This document shows, one piece after another, positions 1 through 8,702 of a DNA stretch of 64,000 nucleotides. Source of the stretch: Xanthomarina sp035306605 (GTDB taxonomy: Bacteria > Bacteroidota > Bacteroidia > Flavobacteriales > Flavobacteriaceae); assembly GCA_035306605.1 (NCBI GenBank), contig DATGNR010000042.1; one strand, written 5' to 3'. The notes under the pieces are model-generated. The model was not told the origin of the DNA. It saw only the letters and a program-made list of their open reading frames with translations, and made no database searches. Every line of letters starts with the position of its first letter. The stretch's first letter is position 1. The position numbers and the translations under genes are program-made.

Positions 1-1197
1 AAGTAACCGTAGTCGTACCACCTTCGCATAATAGCGGAGCAGTAGGATTTCCATAATCTCCTGTAGCATTACAACCACCAGTAACAGAGAATCCTTGTAA
101 CCACGTATTGAATGCTGCGTCAACAGCTGCTTGATCAGCGAATCACAAGCCTCAGAAGTCATAGAGTCTGGAGCGTTAGCAACTACTGCTTCAGGAGCAT
201 TAATTGTAAATGTTCTTTCGATAGAGGTATCACCACATATATCAGTAACATTATAAGTAACCGTAGTCGTACCACCTTCGCACAATAATGGAGCAGTAGG
301 ATTTCCGTAATCTCCTGTAACATTACAACCACCAGTAACAGTGAATCCTTGTAACCACGTATTGAATGCTGTGTCAACAGCTGCTTGATCAGCGAAATCA
401 CAAGCCTCAGAAGTCATAGCGTCTGGAGCGTTAGCAACTACTGCTGTTGGAGCATTAATTGTAAATGTTCTTTCGATAGAGGTATCACCACAGATATCAG
501 AGATATTATAAGTAACCGTAGTCGTACCTCCTTCGCACAATAATGGAGCAGTAGGATTTCCGTAATCTCCTGTAGCATTACAACCACCAGTAACTGTGAA
601 TCCTTGTAACCACGTATTGAATGCTGTGTCAACAGCTGCTTGATCAGTGTAATCACAAGCATCAGAAGTCATAGAGTCTGGTGCGTTTGTAACTACTGCT
701 TCAGGAGCATTAACTGTAAATGTTCTTTCGATAGAGGTATCACCACAGATATTAGAGATATTATAAGTAACCGTAGTCGTACCACCTTCGCATAATAGCG
801 GAGCAGTAGGATTTCCATAATCTCCTGTAGCATTACAACCACCAGTAACAGAGAATCCTTGTAACCACGTATTGAATGCTGCGTCAACAGCTGCTTGATC
901 AGCGTAATCACAAGCCTCAGAAGTCATAGAGTCTGGAGCGTTAGCAACTACTGCTTCAGGAGCATTAATTGTAAATGTTCTTTCGATAGAGGTATCACCA
1001 CATATATCAGTAACATTATAAGTAACCGTAGTCGTTGCACCTTCGCATAATAGCGGAGCAGTAGGATTTCCGTAATCTCCTGTAGCATTACAACCACCAG
1101 TAACAGAGAATCCTTGTAACCACGTATTGAATGCAGCATCAACAGCTGCTTGATCAGCGTAATCACAAGCTTCAGAAGTCATTGCATCTGGAGCGTT
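1..1197 (-). repeat. Tandem 255-bp (85-codon) repeat array inside the adhesin
   Basis: Four complete units (1197-943, 942-688, 687-433, 432-178) and one partial unit (177-1) repeat with exact 255-bp spacing and near-identical DNA. Amino-acid differences are few, for example DAAF/DTAF, FSV/FTV, VTD/ISD/ISN and CEGAT/CEGGT. The landmark aagtaaccgtag occurs at 1020, 765, 510 and 255, but then at 1 rather than 0, which shows the 1-bp loss in the last unit. Near-identity suggests recent duplication or gene conversion. Copy number may vary and short-read assembly of it may be unreliable. Confidence 0.95.
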
Positions 1198-3918
1198 GAT
1201 TACTAACTCTGGTGTATTAATAGTTATAATTTGCTCCACTGTTGCTGTTGCTCCACAATTATCTGTAAGGGTAAATGTTCTTGTAACAACAATAGGACAA
1301 GTTTCGGAAGCACTATCTAAATAAGTTATGCTTGCTAAATTTTCTTCTTCAAAACCACCTCCTTCAGCTGTAAATTCAGCTTCTGTTATAGTGACTTCTG
1401 TTTCAGAATATTCTAAATAAATTGTAGGCTCGTTTATAAGGTCGCTAGTTTCACAACCTTCTAATGATTTGTTAGCAGGTGCTGTTGTAATAATAGGAGC
1501 AACAGCATCTAAAACTTCTATCTCATAATTACCAGTAGCTGAACATTCAGTATCATTATCACTAATAGTTACAGTGTAGGTTCCAGCAGTTAAGCCAGTT
1601 AAGATTGCTGAATCTAAACTAGGATCAATAGTACCATTATAAGACCAAACGTAAGTGTAGTTTCCTGAGCCACCCTCGACATTTAAAGTAATAGAACCAT
1701 TACTACTGTCTGTACAACTTTCATTAATTATTTCTTCTGTTATTGTTATGTTATCATAAACAGAAACTGTAAATGGCACTTTTTCTCCCATACAATTTCC
1801 GTCAAGTCCTTCAGCCGCATAATAGGTAAACTCTCCTACTGTATCTGTAGGTGGGGTAAATAAAGGTTGTCCAACAGTGTTTGGGTTATTATCAGTATAA
1901 AACAACACTACGTGGTTAGGATTTGTTGTAGTTCCAGTTATTGGTGATGCAACTTCATTTAAACAATATTCAAAATTTTCAACAGTTGGAACCGTTTCAA
2001 TATTAGCTACTTCAATTGTGAAAATATATATACAAGTTGTGTCTCCTGGAGGTACAGCGTAGTATGTTGAAACACCCGGAGTTGCTGGAAATGGGTTTGT
2101 ATTAGTATATTGAATTGAAGAAGGTGTTAATGGGTATATATTATAAAAAGTTGATCCTAGAGGGAATTGTGATGAAACTACAGATACAGGTATGGTATTA
2201 GCAGTTGAGTTGCAGAAGAAAAACTCTCTTTCTTCTGAAATACCTATACAATTATCTAAAATAAACTGTTCCGAGTCTATATCAATATATATAGGATCTA
2301 TATTAGGTTCTCCTTGACAAATACCATTTTGTTGGTAACCTTGAATTAAAGGAAGAGTATATGGAGAACCAGAAGTAGCCCCTATTCCTGAGATGTATCC
2401 ACCTACTATTACAATTCTTGGTGCACAATTATTATTTACAAGTATTGAGCAATCTTCAGTGGCCTTTAGTTTAAAGGTAATGTCTGCTAAGAGTGTATTT
2501 ATATCCGTGTTGATTGGTAAATAGTCAAATTCCCAAACAATAGCTCCAGTAGCACCTTCGTTAGGATCAAAATACGGAGCAGTTTGTATAACTCCAGAGT
2601 CATATATATTAGAAGTGATACTTGGATTAATATAAGTTGACGTAAAAGGAATTGGAACAACAAGTTTTGCATTTTCAATAGCTTCTGTACCTTTGTTTCT
2701 TATTTCAATACCATATTCAATGGTATCTCCCGGTTCAACAACTATATTAGAGCCTGAAGGAGGAACACCATTAATTGTGTTTGTTGCTAACACTCCTTCT
2801 GAAACCGGTATATATGCATCAACGGACATTGTCATATTAAAAATAACATAGGTGTCTTGATTAGAACCATATCTAAACCTTGTTTGAGTTTGGCCGTTAG
2901 CAATTAATTGATTGTTAGTATTGTTTAGGTTAAACATGCTAATGTCTAAACCAGTATTATTAGTGTTGTTAGGAGTTCTTGGATTACCACCTGTTACAAT
3001 GGAAGAGTTAAAGAAGTTGTTTGTTGAATTTCCTGAGTGACTTAAAGAAACCCAAGCGTTGTTATTAGCATTTCTAATACTGAAGAAATCACCAGAAATA
3101 CTTCTGTCACCTTCACCTGCCATTAATCCTAATTTAATATTTACATCTCCAGCTTGAACTGCATTAAAACCTGATACAGGTAGTTCGTAAGCTGTTGTAG
3201 AACCAGTACCACCATTATGCTCAACAAATGCATATCCGTCAAATATGGTAACGTCTCTCCAGTTCATTTTGGAGTTTTCATATATTACTACAAGGCTCCA
3301 TCCTCCATAATACCCAATAGAACCACCATTCCCTTGACTTAAGGCTAAATCAGCAACCCAATATTCTCCTAATCCATTGTTTCTAACTTGGTTAGTTACT
3401 TCTTTGAAACCTACATACATGCCTTCTTTTCCTGGATACAATATTTGGTTTGCATCTGCTTGATGAACTACATAATCACTATCATTAGGACCTTTTAGTT
3501 TAATAGTTCTTTTTTGAAGATTTGTTAAATAGCTATCATTCCCTCGTCCAGACCAATAAAGCCCAGCGAATAGAATATTAGAACATTCTGGATTAGCTCC
3601 GTTTTCTTCAGAAAATGTTAAGGTAGCTGAAGAAGAGTTTGTTGTACTTGGGTTACCATCTAAGTCAACAAATACCATGTTGGTATTACTATTAGTGGAA
3701 CTGTTATTTAAACCAGTAACCGTTAAGTTAGAGTTTCCAATAAGTGTAAAATCACCTTTAATACTATAGAGTTTTATGTCTGGTGTATATTGTGATGATC
3801 GTTGGGTAAAGGGCTCTAATACTTGAGAAAAAGTAGAGCTAGCGAAAGAGCAAATAAGTATAAACATACTTATTGTCTTTTTATTAAATAAAACAGAATT
3901 TATAGTAAACTTTTTCAT
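1..3918 (-). CDS. Giant secreted surface adhesin with SprB and HYR-like repeats, 3' part beyond the window, frameshifted near 141
   Basis: About 1,306 codons are visible, from ATG at 3918 off the left edge. The start MKKFTINSVLFNKKT leads into a signal peptide ending near SSTFSQ. Next comes a unique region (codons about 35-390), a DUF11-like segment (near 393-433), cysteine-containing linkers, one SprB-type repeat (about codons 720-802, with ESCTDSSNGSI and LTAGTYTVTI) and a degenerate HYR-like domain. From codon 908 there are tandem 85-residue HYR-like units of the type NAPDxMTSEACDYADQAAVD. Such proteins in Flavobacteriaceae are normally exported by the type IX system through a C-terminal domain, which would lie outside the window. 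The fifth unit has lost one base at 141-142, so the reading frame shifts and stays open to position 1. It could be a real frameshift or an assembly or sequencing error. It follows the small exported-protein gene at 3954-4442 by 35 bp, so the two are probably co-transcribed. Confidence 0.85.
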   Translation of the reverse strand, partial: MKKFTINSVLFNKKTISMFILICSFASSTFSQVLEPFTQRSSQYTPDIKLYSIKGDFTLIGNSNLTVTGLNNSSTNSNTNMVFVDLDGNPSTTNSSSATLTFSEENGANPECSNILFAGLYWSGRGNDSYLTNLQKRTIKLKGPNDSDYVVHQADANQILYPGKEGMYVGFKEVTNQVRNNGLGEYWVADLALSQGNGGSIGYYGGWSLVVIYENSKMNWRDVTIFDGYAFVEHNGGTGSTTAYELPVSGFNAVQAGDVNIKLGLMAGEGDRSISGDFFSIRNANNNAWVSLSHSGNSTNNFFNSSIVTGGNPRTPNNTNNTGLDISMFNLNNTNNQLIANGQTQTRFRYGSNQDTYVIFNMTMSVDAYIPVSEGVLATNTINGVPPSGSNIVVEPGDTIEYGIEIRNKGTEAIENAKLVVPIPFTSTYINPSITSNIYDSGVIQTAPYFDPNEGATGAIVWEFDYLPINTDINTLLADITFKLKATEDCSILVNNNCAPRIVIVGGYISGIGATSGSPYTLPLIQGYQQNGICQGEPNIDPIYIDIDSEQFILDNCIGISEEREFFFCNSTANTIPVSVVSSQFPLGSTFYNIYPLTPSSIQYTNTNPFPATPGVSTYYAVPPGDTTCIYIFTIEVANIETVPTVENFEYCLNEVASPITGTTTNPNHVVLFYTDNNPNTVGQPLFTPPTDTVGEFTYYAAEGLDGNCMGEKVPFTVSVYDNITITEEIINESCTDSSNGSITLNVEGGSGNYTYVWSYNGTIDPSLDSAILTGLTAGTYTVTISDNDTECSATGNYEIEVLDAVAPIITTAPANKSLEGCETSDLINEPTIYLEYSETEVTITEAEFTAEGGGFEEENLASITYLDSASETCPIVVTRTFTLTDNCGATATVEQIITINTPELVINAPDAMTSEACDYADQAAVDAAFNTWLQGFSVTGGCNATGDYGNPTAPLLCEGATTTVTYNVTDICGDTSIERTFTINAPEAVVANAPDSMTSEACDYADQAAVDAAFNTWLQGFSVTGGCNATGDYGNPTAPLLCEGGTTTVTYNISNICGDTSIERTFTVNAPEAVVTNAPDSMTSDACDYTDQAAVDTAFNTWLQGFTVTGGCNATGDYGNPTAPLLCEGGTTTVTYNISDICGDTSIERTFTINAPTAVVANAPDAMTSEACDFADQAAVDTAFNTWLQGFTVTGGCNVTGDYGNPTAPLLCEGGTTTVTYNVTDICGDTSIERTFTINAPEAVVANAPDSMTSEACDSLIKQLLTQHSIRGYKDSLLLVVVMLQEIMEILLLRYYAKVVRLRLL

Positions 3919-3953
3919 ACTGATATGACTTTTACGTTGTGATATTTTTATGT

Positions 3954-4442
3954 TTATCGAGGAATATTTACCCCATAATAATTAAGAATATTACTAGAAG
4001 GAACATTCGAAAACATGTTTTCTACTTGCTGCTTAGAGGCCTGGATCTCACAGTTTATGTATACGCATTTAAGGTTGCTTAAGTTGCTAAATGCATCTAA
4101 GTAATTAATTCTCGCATTTAAATCATTTAAACTATTTACATTAATTATAATAGATTCAACGTTACTTAAATCTAAGTTGTTTAACGTTGCTAAAGACGCT
4201 ACATCGGTATAAAGTCTTTTGTAATTTTCTTCGCTAAAGGTTAATCTGCCGTTAGTGTAGTAACCACTTTCTTTATATTCATAAACATATTCTTTAAGTT
4301 CTGTATTGGAAGTGTTAACAGCAGTTCTAGAGGTATTACTGAATAACTGCACATCATTACTTTGGGCAATGGAATTATTAAAAGTAATTAAAGTCAATAA
4401 CAGCAAACAAAAAGAAAGGATATTGGATGGGTTGGATTTCAT
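3954..4442 (-). CDS. Small exported protein of unknown function, upstream of the adhesin
   Basis: A 162-residue protein with a clear signal peptide (FCLLLLTLITFNNSIAQ, cleavage after about residue 27). The mature part is Asn/Leu/Ser rich and, in its second half (LATLNNLDLSNVESI, then FSNLSNLKCVYINC), resembles irregular leucine-rich-repeat spacing. There is no lipobox and no recognised catalytic motif. It lies 35 bp upstream of the giant adhesin on the same strand, so it may be expressed with it and act on the cell surface or in the periplasm. That role is inferred only from position. I do not recognise the family. The start ATG at 4442 directly precedes the signal peptide. Confidence 0.75.
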   Translation of the reverse strand: MKSNPSNILSFCLLLLTLITFNNSIAQSNDVQLFSNTSRTAVNTSNTELKEYVYEYKESGYYTNGRLTFSEENYKRLYTDVASLATLNNLDLSNVESIIINVNSLNDLNARINYLDAFSNLSNLKCVYINCEIQASKQQVENMFSNVPSSNILNYYGVNIPR

Positions 4443-4938
4443 AATTAGTTTGTTAAATATATTAGTACTTAAGTTTTTTTAATATTCATATACAATGAAT
4501 CAAGATTAAAATTTCAAAATTTCATCTTAAACGTTCAATACAATAATCTTGTACTGTTGTAGAGGGATGAACACTGAGTCTTCAGTGTATCCTGGATTAC
4601 ATGTTGTTTTTTGATTTTGGGTATATTTTTAATTAATAGCTTAGTAACAAATAAATAGAGATTCTTTAATGAAATCAAAAAATTATGTTAAGGAACTCAT
4701 AAATTCGATAAGGAGCATTTTGTAAACACTTAGTCGATTAAATGAGATTATTAATCGATAGGAAATATGTGCAAATTCTTACTTTAAGTTAACTTTTAAT
4801 TTTTTTTATACACTTTATTAAGTTTGATGTTTTAATTATTTAGATTTATAATAGCTTTACTCAATGAGTAAAAACCATGTTATTTTATCGATATAAAATT
4901 ATTGTTGGTCGGTAAAAAATGTATTTAATCGATATGAG
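4443..4938. other. 496-bp AT-rich intergenic region with TCGAT cluster
   Basis: This is the divergent space between the adhesin operon and the sixA-like gene. I find no gene or RNA. It holds a 7-bp hairpin (4571-4588, ACACTGA/TCAGTGT) without a T tract, five TCGAT pentamers (4705, 4734, 4755, 4888, 4929) and a candidate promoter -7 box TAAGTTTG at 4819-4826 for the plus strand. Confidence 0.6.
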
Positions 4939-5427
4939 ATGAAAAAATTAATACTTGTCAGACATGCGAAATCATCTTGGAATGAAGGTGTAAAAGACCA
5001 TGATAGAGGGTTAGAGAATAGAGGTTTTACCGATGCAAATTTAGTGTCGTTGAATTTTAAGGAATACCTTTTAATTCCCGATAAAGTAATTTCTAGTACA
5101 GCTAAAAGGGCCAAAACTACAGCTCAGATATTCTTAAAAAATTTAGAAATAGACCCTGGAAAATTGGAGTTGAATAAAAATGTTTATGATTTTTCTGGAG
5201 AAAACCTAGTTAAGACTATTAAAGAAACTCCTGATAATTTTGATGTTTTAATGGTCTTCGGACACAATTACGCTTTAACTGAATTTGTTAATACTTTTGG
5301 AGATATGATTATTGAAAATGTTCCAACTAGTGGACTTGTAGTTATAGAGTTCCATACGGATTCATGGCAGTATATTTATAAAGGACAAACTTTAAAAGTA
5401 ATATTTCCTAGAGATTTAAGAGAGTAA
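4939..5427 (+). CDS. sixA: SixA-type histidine phosphatase (phosphoglycerate mutase superfamily)
   Basis: A 162-residue protein, the usual SixA length (about 160). It opens with the superfamily signature LVRHAKSSW, where His9 is the expected phospho-accepting nucleophile. It also has the conserved SSTAKRAKTTA helix carrying the second phosphate-binding Arg, and FGHNYAL with the second catalytic His. SixA enzymes remove phosphate from phosphohistidine on signalling or PTS-type proteins in the cytoplasm. The substrate here is not evident. It lies 203 bp ahead of ppk1 and ppx on the same strand, a grouping that suggests a phosphate-related role. The start ATG at 4939 begins MKKLILVRHA, as expected. 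Confidence 0.85.
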   Translation: MKKLILVRHAKSSWNEGVKDHDRGLENRGFTDANLVSLNFKEYLLIPDKVISSTAKRAKTTAQIFLKNLEIDPGKLELNKNVYDFSGENLVKTIKETPDNFDVLMVFGHNYALTEFVNTFGDMIIENVPTSGLVVIEFHTDSWQYIYKGQTLKVIFPRDLRE

Positions 5428-5600
5428 TAAAGGAGGAAATAAATCTAAAAAATTTAGTTTTAAATTTTAATTCACTTTAAAACCCTTCAAATTATTAAGT
5501 TGAATTTCAAAATTTTAAAATTCCTAAATAAAAGATTTTATTATACTTGAAAACACTAGAAGTTGGTAGGTAATCTATTCAATATTACATTTTAATGGAA

Positions 5601-5608
5601 TATATTTG
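5601..5608 (+). promoter_or_regulatory. Candidate promoter -7 box for ppk1
   Basis: TATATTTG matches the Bacteroidota -7 consensus TAnnTTTG, 22 bp before the ppk1 ATG. There is no clear TTG at the -33 position. Confidence 0.5.
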
Positions 5609-5630
5609 TAAGACTTAAATTAACCTTTGA

Positions 5631-7697
5631 ATGACAAAAAGAGATAAACCTAATTATAATTATATAAACAGGGAAATAAGCTGGTTGCAATTTAATGCCA
5701 GAGTTCTGCAGGAAGCAGCAGACAAGAATGTACCATTAATTGAAAGATTAAGGTTTCTAGGTATATTTTCTAATAATTTGGATGAGTTTTTCAAGGTAAG
5801 ATATGCTACAGTAAAGCGTATTGTTGAAGCAGGTAAGGATGCCAAAAGTGTTCTAGGTGGGATTAAGGCAAATGAACTTCTTGAAGAAATAACCCAAATA
5901 GTAATCAACCAACAAAGCGAAAGTCTCGAGATTTTAAGCAATATTCAAAAAGAGCTTGAGAAAGAAAATATTTTTGTAATTAATGAAGATGACATTGACG
6001 AGAATCAGCATAAATTCATCAAACAGTATTTTATAAAGAAAGTAAGTCCGGCTTTAGTTACCATAATTTTAAGTAATCAAGTAGATCTCCCTAATTTAAA
6101 AGATAGTGCATCATACTTGGCTGTAAAAATGACTTTACATAATGGACATGGTTGTCAGTATGCCTTAATTGAAATATCAAAAGCTATGGATCGTTTTGTG
6201 GTTCTGCCAGAAAAAAACGGAAAGAGCTACATTATTATGTTGGACGACTTATTGCGCTATTGTTTAGACGATATTTTCAACATTTTCCATTATGAAAAAA
6301 TTTCGGCTCACATGATTAAAATCACAAGAGATGCTGAACTAGATTTTGAAAGTGATTTAACTAAAAGTTTTATAGAAAAAATTTCTGACAGTGTTAAGCA
6401 TAGACAAATAGGGGAGCCTGTTCGATTTGTTTATGATAAAATGATAGATCCAGAAACCTTATCCTATTTAATGTCTAAAATGGGAATTGATTCTCATGAT
6501 AGTATTATTCCTGGAGGAAGATATCATAACCGAAGAGATTATATGGCCTTTCCTAGTTTAGGAAGAACAGACTTACTCTACAGTAAAATTGAACCATTAG
6601 CCATTAAAGACTTAAGTTTAGAAGATAGTATTTTTGATAGTGTTGCTAAAAGAGATTATTTGCTTCATGCACCATATCAAACTTTTGCCTATGTTGTTAA
6701 ATTTCTTAGGGAGGCTGCTCTCGATCCAAAGGTAGCTACCATTAAAATTACTATTTATAGGTTAGCTCAAATTTCTCATGTTGCTAGTTCTCTAATTAAT
6801 GCCGCTAAAAACGGTAAAAAAGTTACTGTGTCAATTGAAATTCAAGCACGTTTTGATGAACAAGCCAATATAGATTATGCCCAGCAAATGGAAAATGAAG
6901 GCGTGAATTTAATTTTTGGTGTTCAAGGATTAAAAGTCCACAGCAAAATGTGTGTAATAGAACGTGAAGAAAAAAACAAATTAAAACGTTATGGGTTTAT
7001 AAGCACGGGGAATTTTAACGAATCAACTGCTAAAATATATACGGATTTCACTTTGTTTACTTCAGATCAGAGAATATTGAAAGATTTGAATAAAGTGTTT
7101 AGTTTCTTCGAAATTAATTACAGAATCTATAGATACAAACACATTATTACGTCGCCTCATTATACCCAAAAAGCCTTTTTTAAGCTTATAAATACTGAAA
7201 TTCAGAATGCTAAAGCAGGAAAGCCAGCCTATATTAGGTTAAAAATGAATAGCCTTTCTAGTTTTAAAATGGCCGATAAATTGTATGAAGCTAGTAAAGC
7301 AGGAGTTAAAGTACAAATGATAGTTAGAGGTATTTGCTGTTTAATTCCTGGAGTGAAAGGTATGAGTGAAAACATTGAAGCAATTAGTATAGTAGATAAG
7401 TTTTTAGAACATACTAGACTCTTTATTTTCTGTAATAATAACGACCCAAAAGTGTATATTTCATCAGCGGATTGGATGACTAGAAACATAGAAAATAGGG
7501 TGGAAGTAAGTTGTCCTATCTATGATGAGGATATTAAAAAAGAACTTATAGAAACATTTAATATTTGTTGGAGCGATAATGTAAAGGCTAGAATTTTAAA
7601 CGAATCGCAGAAAAATGAATACAGAAAGAGTAAAGGGCCGAAAATACGTTCCCAGTTCGTCTTATACGATTACTACTCTAAAAAACTAGAAAATTAG
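5631..7697 (+). CDS. ppk1: Polyphosphate kinase 1
   Basis: A 688-residue protein, full length for PPK1. It reversibly moves the gamma phosphate of ATP onto inorganic polyphosphate. The N-terminal domain starts with the family signature YINREISWLQFNARVL. The catalytic core has LKVHSKM, where His437 corresponds to the autophosphorylated histidine of PPK1, followed by STGNFNE. A second conserved histidine is His594 in LEHTRLF. The gene ends one base before the ppx start, so synthesis and breakdown of polyphosphate are encoded in one operon. A TATATTTG box lies just upstream. Confidence 0.97.
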   Translation: MTKRDKPNYNYINREISWLQFNARVLQEAADKNVPLIERLRFLGIFSNNLDEFFKVRYATVKRIVEAGKDAKSVLGGIKANELLEEITQIVINQQSESLEILSNIQKELEKENIFVINEDDIDENQHKFIKQYFIKKVSPALVTIILSNQVDLPNLKDSASYLAVKMTLHNGHGCQYALIEISKAMDRFVVLPEKNGKSYIIMLDDLLRYCLDDIFNIFHYEKISAHMIKITRDAELDFESDLTKSFIEKISDSVKHRQIGEPVRFVYDKMIDPETLSYLMSKMGIDSHDSIIPGGRYHNRRDYMAFPSLGRTDLLYSKIEPLAIKDLSLEDSIFDSVAKRDYLLHAPYQTFAYVVKFLREAALDPKVATIKITIYRLAQISHVASSLINAAKNGKKVTVSIEIQARFDEQANIDYAQQMENEGVNLIFGVQGLKVHSKMCVIEREEKNKLKRYGFISTGNFNESTAKIYTDFTLFTSDQRILKDLNKVFSFFEINYRIYRYKHIITSPHYTQKAFFKLINTEIQNAKAGKPAYIRLKMNSLSSFKMADKLYEASKAGVKVQMIVRGICCLIPGVKGMSENIEAISIVDKFLEHTRLFIFCNNNDPKVYISSADWMTRNIENRVEVSCPIYDEDIKKELIETFNICWSDNVKARILNESQKNEYRKSKGPKIRSQFVLYDYYSKKLEN

Positions 7698-7698
7698 T

Positions 7699-8604
7699 AT
7701 GCTAAACATAAAAAAATACGCGGCTATAGATATAGGATCCAATGCTATTAGACTTCTTATAGCCAATATTATTGAAGAAGAAGGAAAAGAAACACGATTT
7801 AAAAAAAGTTCCTTAGTACGTGTTCCCGTGCGTTTAGGAGCCGATGTGTTTTTAGATCAATACGTTTCAGATTACAATAGAGACCGGATTGTGGACACCA
7901 TGAAGGCCTTTAAGTTGTTGATGAAAACTCATAACGTCGTTAAATATAAAGCCTGTGCCACCTCGGCAATGAGAGAAGCTATAAATGGTAATGAAGTTGT
8001 TGAATTGGTTTATAAAAAAACAAAAATTAAAATAGATGTTATTGAAGGTGAAGAAGAAGCAGCTATTATTGCCGCAACAGATTTACATTCATATATAGAT
8101 AAGAGCAAAACCTATTTGTATGTAGATGTAGGTGGAGGAAGTAGTGAGTTTACCATTATTGATAAAGGTGAAACAATAACTTCAAAATCTTTTAAAATTG
8201 GAACAGTTAGGTTGTTAAATGATATTGTAAAAAAAGAAACTTGGAACGAACTGGAAAAATGGATTAAGGAAAACACTAAATTATATGAAAAAATAGACGT
8301 TATAGGTTCTGGAGGAAACATAAATAAAATATTTAAAATTTCTGGGAAAGCAATGGGGAAACCATTAACCTATTTTTATCTAACTACGTATTATAATATG
8401 TTACAATCCTATTCCTATGAAGAACGCATTTCAGAATTAGATTTAAATCAAGATCGTGCCGATGTAATTATACCAGCTACTAGAATTTATTTGTCATCTA
8501 TGAAGTGGAGTGGAGCTAAAGATATATATGTTCCAAAAATTGGATTGTCTGATGGAATTATAAAAAGCATCTACCGAAAAACAGTTTCTAGCAATACACA
8601 GTAG
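7699..8604 (+). CDS. ppx: Ppx/GppA-family exopolyphosphatase, short form
   Basis: A 301-residue protein made only of the actin/Hsp70-like ATPase-fold catalytic module. Visible motifs are the phosphate-1 loop AAIDIGSNAIRLLI (residues about 8-21), VDVGGGSSEFTII (phosphate-2) and IGSGGNINKI. The C-terminal HD and helical extensions of the roughly 500-residue E. coli enzymes are absent, as in other short Ppx/GppA proteins. It hydrolyses terminal phosphate from polyphosphate or (p)ppGpp 5' phosphate; which one cannot be told from sequence. It starts one base after the ppk1 stop, which implies translational coupling. Confidence 0.92.
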   Translation: MLNIKKYAAIDIGSNAIRLLIANIIEEEGKETRFKKSSLVRVPVRLGADVFLDQYVSDYNRDRIVDTMKAFKLLMKTHNVVKYKACATSAMREAINGNEVVELVYKKTKIKIDVIEGEEEAAIIAATDLHSYIDKSKTYLYVDVGGGSSEFTIIDKGETITSKSFKIGTVRLLNDIVKKETWNELEKWIKENTKLYEKIDVIGSGGNINKIFKISGKAMGKPLTYFYLTTYYNMLQSYSYEERISELDLNQDRADVIIPATRIYLSSMKWSGAKDIYVPKIGLSDGIIKSIYRKTVSSNTQ

Positions 8605-8610
8605 AAATCA

Positions 8611-8618
8611 TACATTTG
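8611..8618 (+). promoter_or_regulatory. Candidate promoter -7 box for the beta-barrel gene
   Basis: TACATTTG matches TAnnTTTG, 84 bp before the ATG at 8703 and just after the ppx stop. The -33 TTG is not evident. Confidence 0.35.
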
Positions 8619-8702
8619 GTCTTTAAAGTATATTACATTTCATCAAAATATTTATATTAGATTCATTAGTAATTCTAAACTGCTTCTTTAAAATATTTTA
8701 TT

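Noticed and set aside
183..1166. Four 72-74-codon ORFs on the minus strand inside the adhesin
   Set aside because: They repeat with the 255-bp unit and lie in the wrong frame relative to the long adhesin reading frame; they are shadows.
4571..4588. 7-bp hairpin ACACTGA/TCAGTGT
   Set aside because: No T tract on either side and no gene end nearby, so not called as a terminator.
4669..4725. Short ORF of 18 codons (MKSKNYVKELINS...) in the gap before sixA
   Set aside because: No clear ribosome site, no homologue known to me and chance ORFs of this length are common in AT-rich DNA.
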